Shown piece by piece: positions 5,914-9,680 of a stretch of DNA of 9,680 bases (positions within the stretch are counted from its first letter, which is position 1; every line of letters begins with the position of its first letter). The position numbers were made by a program, and so were the translations under genes. The notes under the pieces are model-generated. The model saw nothing but the letters and a program-made list of their open reading frames with translations. It was not told the DNA's origin and ran no database searches. The DNA comes from Clostridium sp. CAG:510 (lineage in GTDB: Bacteria > Bacillota > Clostridia > Lachnospirales > Lachnospiraceae), in the NCBI GenBank assembly GCA_000434615.1, contig FR880816.1, positions 14,193 to 23,872 on the forward strand, in the 5' to 3' direction.

Positions 5914-7409
5914 ATTTCCACGTATTGACACTGTTCCCGGATATGGTGAGGGACGGACTGTATACCAGTATTTTAAAACGTGCCATGGACAACGGGCTTA
6001 TATCCTTAAATACCGTAAATATCAGGGATTACACACTGGATAAGCATAAAAAGACAGACGATTATCCTTTCGGCGGCGGCGCGGGACTCCTGATGCAGGC
6101 GGACCCGGTTTTCCGGGCTTACGAGGCAGTGACGGAGAGCATAGCAGCCCGGAACACATCCACACAGACGGCAGAAGCAGAAAACACATCCACACAGGCT
6201 GCAGAAGCAGAAAATGCATCCACACAGACGGCAGAAGCATCCGTAGGCAGGAAGGTCCGCACCATCTATCTTTCCCCCCAGGGACACACCTTCAGCCAGC
6301 GGATGGCGGAGGAGCTTTCCAAAGAGGAAAACCTGGTATTTTTGTGCGGGCATTACGAAGGGATTGACGAAAGAGCCCTGGAGGAAATCGTGACGGATAC
6401 GGTTTCTATGGGGGATTTTGTCTTAACCGGCGGCGAACTGGCAGCCATGATGATGATTGATGCCATATCCAGGCTCATTCCCGGCGTGCTGCACAATGAT
6501 TTTTCCGCCAAGGATGAGTCCTTTTCCGGTTATCTTTTAGAGTATCCGCAGTACACCAGACCGGAAATCTGGCACGGAAAGCAGGTACCGGAGGCACTTT
6601 TATCAGGTGACCACAAAAAAATCCGGGAATGGCGGCAGAAAAAGGCGGAAGAGCGGACAAAGGAAAGACGCCCCGACCTTTATGCCGGATACTTGGAGCT
6701 TCAGACCTGCAAGGAAATGCTTATGAAGAATAAGCTCCTATACAGGGATATGATAGAAACCATAGACAGGGGCGTTGCAAAGCTCATTTATAAGGAAGAA
6801 GGAACCGTGCTTCTGTATAATCGGGCAGGAGAAGCCTGCCAGCTTATGGCAAAGGATGCGGAAGCGGGAAAACGAGCGCTGGCTGCCCTCACGGAAGCGC
6901 CGGATTCCATTATTTCCCATGAACCCTTTATGGACGAGGTGCTGCGTGACTTTGTCTGTAAAGACGGGACAACCTACGAAATGTGCCCGCCCTGCGTGCA
7001 GATGTCTTATACGAGAAAAGAGCTTCTGCAGGCGCCCAAAAGCGATATACGCCTGCTTACGGAGGACTACGCGGAAATCATTGACGAAAACTATGATTTA
7101 CTTTCCATAGACGGTATCCGGGAGCATCTGCGGGAAGGCAAGCTTTTCGGCATCTTTGAAGGAGAGGTACTGGCGGGCTTTGCCGGAGAACATTCCGACG
7201 GCAGCATGGGCATGCTGTTTGTATTTCCGAAATACCGTGGGAAGGGCTATGCCATGGAGCTGGAGCGTTTTCTCATAAACGAAACCGTAAAAAGAGGCGA
7301 TACGCCGTACTGTCAGATTTTCTTTGATAACGAGGCATCCCTCAAATTACAGAAGAAGCTGTCCCTGTATGCCGCGAAAGGAAATATCCGCTGGTTTGTA
7401 AAGAAATAA
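5910..7409 (+). CDS. trmD: tRNA (guanosine(37)-N1)-methyltransferase TrmD fused to a C-terminal GNAT acetyltransferase domain
   Basis: A 499-residue protein, about twice normal TrmD length. Residues 1-260 form a complete SPOUT methyltransferase that makes m1G37 in tRNA with SAM. Visible motifs are PFGGGAGLLM (53-62), YLSPQG (120-125), GHYEGIDER (147-155), SMGDFVLTGGEL (166-177), R188 in ISRLIPG, YPQYTRPE (212-219) and RRPDL (253-257). Against E. coli TrmD as I recall it, Y86, E116, R154 and D169 map to Y120, E150, R188 and E203, a constant offset of 34. So there is a net 34-residue insertion before Y120, largely three 10-residue repeats (82-111), and the catalytic Asp position reads Glu. Residues ~270-499 resemble a stand-alone clostridial GNAT protein: an N-terminal half (~273-375), then the acetyl-CoA loop YRGKGYA (442-448) and DNEASLKLQKKL (473-484). 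The substrate of the GNAT part is unknown. The start overlaps the rimM stop. Confidence 0.93.
   Translation: MNFHVLTLFPDMVRDGLYTSILKRAMDNGLISLNTVNIRDYTLDKHKKTDDYPFGGGAGLLMQADPVFRAYEAVTESIAARNTSTQTAEAENTSTQAAEAENASTQTAEASVGRKVRTIYLSPQGHTFSQRMAEELSKEENLVFLCGHYEGIDERALEEIVTDTVSMGDFVLTGGELAAMMMIDAISRLIPGVLHNDFSAKDESFSGYLLEYPQYTRPEIWHGKQVPEALLSGDHKKIREWRQKKAEERTKERRPDLYAGYLELQTCKEMLMKNKLLYRDMIETIDRGVAKLIYKEEGTVLLYNRAGEACQLMAKDAEAGKRALAALTEAPDSIISHEPFMDEVLRDFVCKDGTTYEMCPPCVQMSYTRKELLQAPKSDIRLLTEDYAEIIDENYDLLSIDGIREHLREGKLFGIFEGEVLAGFAGEHSDGSMGMLFVFPKYRGKGYAMELERFLINETVKRGDTPYCQIFFDNEASLKLQKKLSLYAAKGNIRWFVKK
6153..6242 (+). repeat. Three tandem 30-bp repeats inside trmD
   Basis: Three in-frame 30-bp units (6153-6182, 6183-6212, 6213-6242) encode NTSTQTAEAE, NTSTQAAEAE and NASTQTAEAS. 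Most differences at DNA level are single bases, so duplication looks fairly recent. The units lie in the linker between the conserved GGGAGLL region and the SAM-binding SPQG strand of TrmD, a place where the family tolerates length change. Confidence 0.93.
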
Positions 7410-7410
7410 C

Positions 7411-7439
7411 TTGCAAAAATGCAGGTTCTATGGTAAAGT
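7411..7439 (+). promoter_or_regulatory. Promoter for rplS
   Basis: A -35 box TTGCAA (7411-7416), 17-base spacer and -10 box TAAAGT (7434-7439) stand directly after the trmD stop codon. A TG at 7431-7432 gives an extended -10. Transcription would start near 7446, leaving a leader of about 68 bases. It would let rplS be expressed independently of trmD. Confidence 0.55.
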
Positions 7440-7458
7440 ATGAATGTTGTGAAAATAG

Positions 7459-7494
7459 ATGGTCCTCTGTTACGAAGTGTATTAAGAACATCCA
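7459..7494 (+). promoter_or_regulatory. L19 ribosomal protein leader (putative autoregulatory RNA)
   Basis: The blocks TGGTCCTCTGTTAC (7460-7473) and TTAAGAACATCC (7482-7493), just upstream of rplS, match what I recall as the conserved core of the L19_leader RNA family of low-GC Gram-positive bacteria. Possible pairing is TGG 7460-7462 with CCA 7492-7494 and TGTT 7468-7471 with AACA 7487-7490, with an asymmetric internal loop. By family analogy it would bind L19 and repress rplS. The recognition is from memory, not a covariance-model search. Confidence 0.7.
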
Positions 7495-7513
7495 GTAGAA
7501 AAGGAGTAAAGAA

Positions 7514-7861
7514 ATGAACGAAATCATTAAGAGCATCGAAGCTGAACAGCTCAAAGAAACCGTTGACCAGTTTAATGTTGGTGATACCGTAAAAGTATAC
7601 GGTAAAATCAAAGAAGGAAACCGTGAAAGAATTCAGATTTTCGAAGGCACTGTAGTAAAGAGACAGGGCGGAAGCAACCGTGAAACCTTCACTGTAAGAA
7701 AATCCTCCAACGGTATCGGCGTTGAGAAGACATGGCCGTTACATTCTCCTAACGTAGAGAAGATCGAAGTAGTCAGAAGAGGTAAAGTAAGACGTGCGAA
7801 ACTGAACTACTTAAAGGGCCGCGTTGGTAAGAAGGCTAAGGTTAAAGAAATCGTTAAATAA
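7514..7861 (+). CDS. rplS: 50S ribosomal protein L19
   Basis: A full-length L19 of 115 residues, located at the 30S-50S interface. Diagnostic segments are FNVGDTVKVYGKIKEGNRERIQIFEGTV from residue 20, TFTVRKSSNGIGVEKTWPLHSP and RRGKVRRAKLNYLKGRVGKKAKVKE at the end. AAGGAG (7501-7506) lies 7 bases before the ATG. Codon use is of the highly expressed type (GTA, AAA, GAA, CGT), like rpsP. It has its own promoter and leader upstream and a strong terminator downstream, so it can act as a single-gene unit within the trmD-rplS order common to most bacteria. Confidence 0.98.
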   Translation: MNEIIKSIEAEQLKETVDQFNVGDTVKVYGKIKEGNRERIQIFEGTVVKRQGGSNRETFTVRKSSNGIGVEKTWPLHSPNVEKIEVVRRGKVRRAKLNYLKGRVGKKAKVKEIVK

Positions 7862-7870
7862 TTTTTTACG

Positions 7871-7904
7871 AGGGACTTTCCGGAAAAGGAAAGTCCTTTT
7901 TTCT
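7871..7904 (+). terminator. Intrinsic terminator after rplS
   Basis: GGACTTTCC (7873-7881) pairs perfectly with GGAAAGTCC (7888-7896) across a 6-base loop GGAAAA. A G-T and an A-T pair extend the stem, and the T-rich tract starts at 7897. It separates the ribosomal unit from the lepB-rbgA unit, whose promoter begins only a few bases later. Confidence 0.93.
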
Positions 7905-7907
7905 TTC

Positions 7908-7936
7908 TTGCCTTACTTTTCCCGAGGTAGTATAAT
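7908..7936 (+). promoter_or_regulatory. SigmaA promoter for lepB-rbgA-lepB2
   Basis: A perfect -10 box TATAAT (7931-7936) stands 17 bases from a -35 box TTGCCT (7908-7913, 4 of 6 consensus). The start would be near 7943, giving a leader of about 26 bases before lepB. Position right behind the rplS terminator supports it. Confidence 0.8.
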
Positions 7937-7968
7937 AAAATCCTATAAGAAAAATAAAAAGGTTTAGT

Positions 7969-8517
7969 ATGAGAAGAAGGAATAAAGGACTTAGTTTTTA
8001 CAGAAAGAAAAAGAAAATCAGCGCCGGTACCGTAAGGGAGATTTTCGTCTATATCTTCGGTATCTGTGTGGCTGTTTTTTTAGCGTTTATTTTGGTGTAT
8101 TCCGTGGGGATGTCCGTCAGTGTCATCGGTGTTTCCATGGAGCCGGAGTTTACCAACGGACAAAAGGTACTGGTCAACCGTTATGCCTATCTTCTGACTT
8201 CCCCGAAGCAGAATGATGTGGTGGTGTTTTTGCCGAACGGCAACAAAAATTCCCACTGTTACATCAAACGGGTGGTAGCCGTTCCGGGCGATACCGTGGA
8301 GATAAAGGACGGCAGACTGTATGTAAACGGCATCAGGGTGGTGGATGATTACGACAAAATGGCGGAAGCCGGCATTGCGCAGAACCCGCTTACCTTAGGC
8401 TCGGACGAGTACTTTGTTTTAGGCGACAACCGCAATGCTTCCGAGGACAGCCGCTCGGCGAATATCGGACCCGTAAAGGGGAAAGACATAATAGGAAAGG
8501 TTTGGTTTAAGAGATGA
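7969..8517 (+). CDS. lepB: Signal peptidase I (first of two paralogues)
   Basis: A type I signal peptidase that cleaves Sec and Tat signal peptides on the outer face of the membrane. It has 182 residues, the Gram-positive size. A very basic N-terminus (residues 1-17) is followed by one transmembrane segment (about 25-48). The catalytic Ser is S56 in GVSMEPE and the general-base Lys is K100 in YIKRVVAVPGD; the box GDNRNASEDSR (152-162) completes the family motifs. The start ATG has a modest ribosome site, AAAAAGG (7956-7962). Its stop overlaps the rbgA start (ATGA). A second, different copy begins at 9436, so the two flank rbgA. Confidence 0.94.
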   Translation: MRRRNKGLSFYRKKKKISAGTVREIFVYIFGICVAVFLAFILVYSVGMSVSVIGVSMEPEFTNGQKVLVNRYAYLLTSPKQNDVVVFLPNGNKNSHCYIKRVVAVPGDTVEIKDGRLYVNGIRVVDDYDKMAEAGIAQNPLTLGSDEYFVLGDNRNASEDSRSANIGPVKGKDIIGKVWFKR

Positions 8518-9446
8518 ATTATCAGTGGTACCCCGGTCATATGACAAAAGCAAAACGTATGATGCAGGAAGATATCAAGCTGATTGATCTGATTATAGAA
8601 ATTACGGATGCCCGGATTCCTTTATCCAGCAGAAATCCGGACATTGATGAGCTTGGAAAGAATAAATTCCGCCTGATTTTACTGAATAAATCCGATCTGG
8701 CGGACCCCGTACAGAATAAAAAATGGACCGCTTTTTTTGAAGAAAAAGGCTATGCGGTACTGGAAATCAATGCCAAAACAGGAGCAGGCATGCGCTCCAT
8801 CCAGGATACCATCCGAGCAGTCTGCAAGGAAAAAATAGAGCGCGACAAAAAGCGCGGTATTGTAAACCGTCCCATCCGCGCCATGGTGGTGGGCATTCCC
8901 AATGTCGGAAAGTCCACGTTTATCAACAGCTTTGCCAAAAAGGCATGTGCCAAGACCGGCAATAAGCCCGGTGTGACCAAGGGAAAGCAGTGGATTAAGG
9001 TCAATCCCACGCTGGAGCTTTTAGACACCCCCGGTATCCTCTGGCCGAAATTTGAAGACCAGTCCGTGGGCATGAAGCTGGCATTTATCGGCTCCATCAA
9101 CGATGAAATTCTTATCATGCAGGAAATGGCGGTGGATCTGCTCATGTTTTTAGGCAGAGAATACCCGAAGCTTTTAGAGGAGCGGTACGGCTTTACCTAT
9201 GCGGAATTAACGGCAGAGAGTGAGGCACCGGAAAAGGGACAGGACGCGCATCCGGAGCTTACAGAAGAAAAGAATACCGCCATCGCCTGTCTGGCACAGA
9301 TAGCCCGGGTGAGAAAATGCTTTGACAAGGGCGAAGCCTTAAACTACGACAAGGCGGCAGCGCTTCTTATCGATGATTTCAGAAGCGGCAGAATAGGCAG
9401 AATTACGTTGGAATATCCGGCAGAAGAAGGTAAACATGAATCGTAA
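8514..9446 (+). CDS. rbgA: Ribosome biogenesis GTPase RbgA (YlqF), circularly permuted
   Basis: A GTPase needed in late 50S subunit assembly in Bacillota. It has 310 residues. The G motifs appear in circularly permuted order: G4 NKSD (58-61) and a G5-like region near 86-90, then G1 GIPNVGKST (127-135), G2 PGVTKG (152-157) and G3 DTPG (171-174). The N-terminal WYPGHMTKAKR (5-15) is a family hallmark. The C-terminal RNA-binding domain covers about 195-300 and contains a hydrophilic stretch (about 232-254, rich in E, A, K) that looks like an extra loop; the family is usually nearer 280-290 residues. The start overlaps the lepB stop and relies on coupling or on AGGAAAGG (8493-8500), which is rather far. 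Its end overlaps lepB2 by 11 bases. Confidence 0.96.
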   Translation: MNYQWYPGHMTKAKRMMQEDIKLIDLIIEITDARIPLSSRNPDIDELGKNKFRLILLNKSDLADPVQNKKWTAFFEEKGYAVLEINAKTGAGMRSIQDTIRAVCKEKIERDKKRGIVNRPIRAMVVGIPNVGKSTFINSFAKKACAKTGNKPGVTKGKQWIKVNPTLELLDTPGILWPKFEDQSVGMKLAFIGSINDEILIMQEMAVDLLMFLGREYPKLLEERYGFTYAELTAESEAPEKGQDAHPELTEEKNTAIACLAQIARVRKCFDKGEALNYDKAAALLIDDFRSGRIGRITLEYPAEEGKHES

Positions 9447-9680
9447 ATTTTTGAAGGAACTGTTCAGCACCGGACTGTATATTTTAGGTGTGTTGTTAAT
9501 CACGTATGTGATTGTTACGTTTGTGGGACAGCGGACGGTGGTAAAGGGCGCTTCCATGGAGCCCACCCTGCACGGCTCGGACGACCGGGACGAAAGCAAG
9601 ATCGGAGACAATTTAATCGTGGATAAATTAAGCTACCGTTTCCATGACCCGGAGCGCTTTGACATTATTGTCTTTCCCTA
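9436..9680 (+). CDS. lepB: Second signal peptidase I, 5' part (3' end outside window)
   Basis: The first 81 residues of another type I signal peptidase. The order is a short basic N-terminus (MNRKFLKE), a transmembrane segment (about 12-31), then VVKGASMEPTL with catalytic S40, and a segment ending FHDPERFDIIVFP, the family region leading up to the Lys box. The Lys box itself is beyond the window end. A 12-residue charged stretch (GSDDRDESKIGD, 47-58) after SMEPTL makes it longer here than the first LepB. AAGAAGG (9424-9430) lies 5 bases before the ATG, and the gene overlaps the end of rbgA by 11 bases, so it belongs to the same operon. Distinct N-termini show that the two copies are not a recent duplication. 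Confidence 0.92.
   Translation, partial: MNRKFLKELFSTGLYILGVLLITYVIVTFVGQRTVVKGASMEPTLHGSDDRDESKIGDNLIVDKLSYRFHDPERFDIIVFP

Noticed and set aside
6006..6353. Minus-strand open frame with Cys-rich repeats opposite trmD
   Set aside because: It is the complement of the 30-bp repeat inside trmD, with no ribosome site or recognisable family; the + strand frame carries conserved TrmD motifs.

Overview
The window is a housekeeping segment of a Clostridia-type Bacillota chromosome, most likely Lachnospiraceae. The evidence is gene order (ftsY, ylxM, ffh, rpsP, khpA, rimM, trmD, rplS, lepB, rbgA), a YlxM protein, a YitT-family membrane protein, an L19-type leader ahead of rplS, and moderate G+C. Every gene is on the + strand, and both window ends cut through genes. 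No mobile element, CRISPR array, tRNA or rRNA was found.

Layout. Positions 1-540 hold the 3' part of ftsY (SRP receptor). Next is ilvA (588-1811), a PLP threonine ammonia-lyase with one C-terminal ACT domain, closed by a near-perfect hairpin terminator (1867-1897). A YitT/DUF2179 membrane protein follows (1965-2834). A strong sigmaA promoter (2908-2936) then starts ylxM-ffh, followed by rpsP and khpA. A terminator-like hairpin lies between khpA and rimM. rimM and trmD overlap by 4 bases (ATGA). rplS has its own promoter, leader and strong terminator. A second consensus promoter (7908-7936) starts lepB-rbgA-lepB2. Those three genes overlap one another, and the last runs off the window.

Functional logic. 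The genes serve protein targeting and export (FtsY, YlxM, Ffh, two type I signal peptidases) and ribosome/tRNA production (S16, KhpA, RimM, TrmD, L19, RbgA). ilvA and yitT sit as a metabolic/membrane insert between the two SRP GTPase genes. rpsP, khpA and rplS show the restricted codon choice expected of highly expressed genes.

The most unusual object is trmD (5910-7409). It encodes 499 residues instead of the usual ~240-255. A complete TrmD body carries a net 34-residue insertion, mostly three tandem 10-residue repeats encoded by a 30-bp DNA repeat. It is then fused in frame to what looks like a whole stand-alone GNAT acetyltransferase of about 230 residues. A ribosome-binding-site-like AAGGA before an internal ATG (6723) suggests a recent stop-codon-loss fusion, with the GNAT part perhaps still made separately. 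Other points worth checking are a possible attenuator between khpA and rimM, an inverted repeat over the ylxM-ffh promoter -35 box, and an 11-base motif shared by the rpsP and rplS upstream regions.
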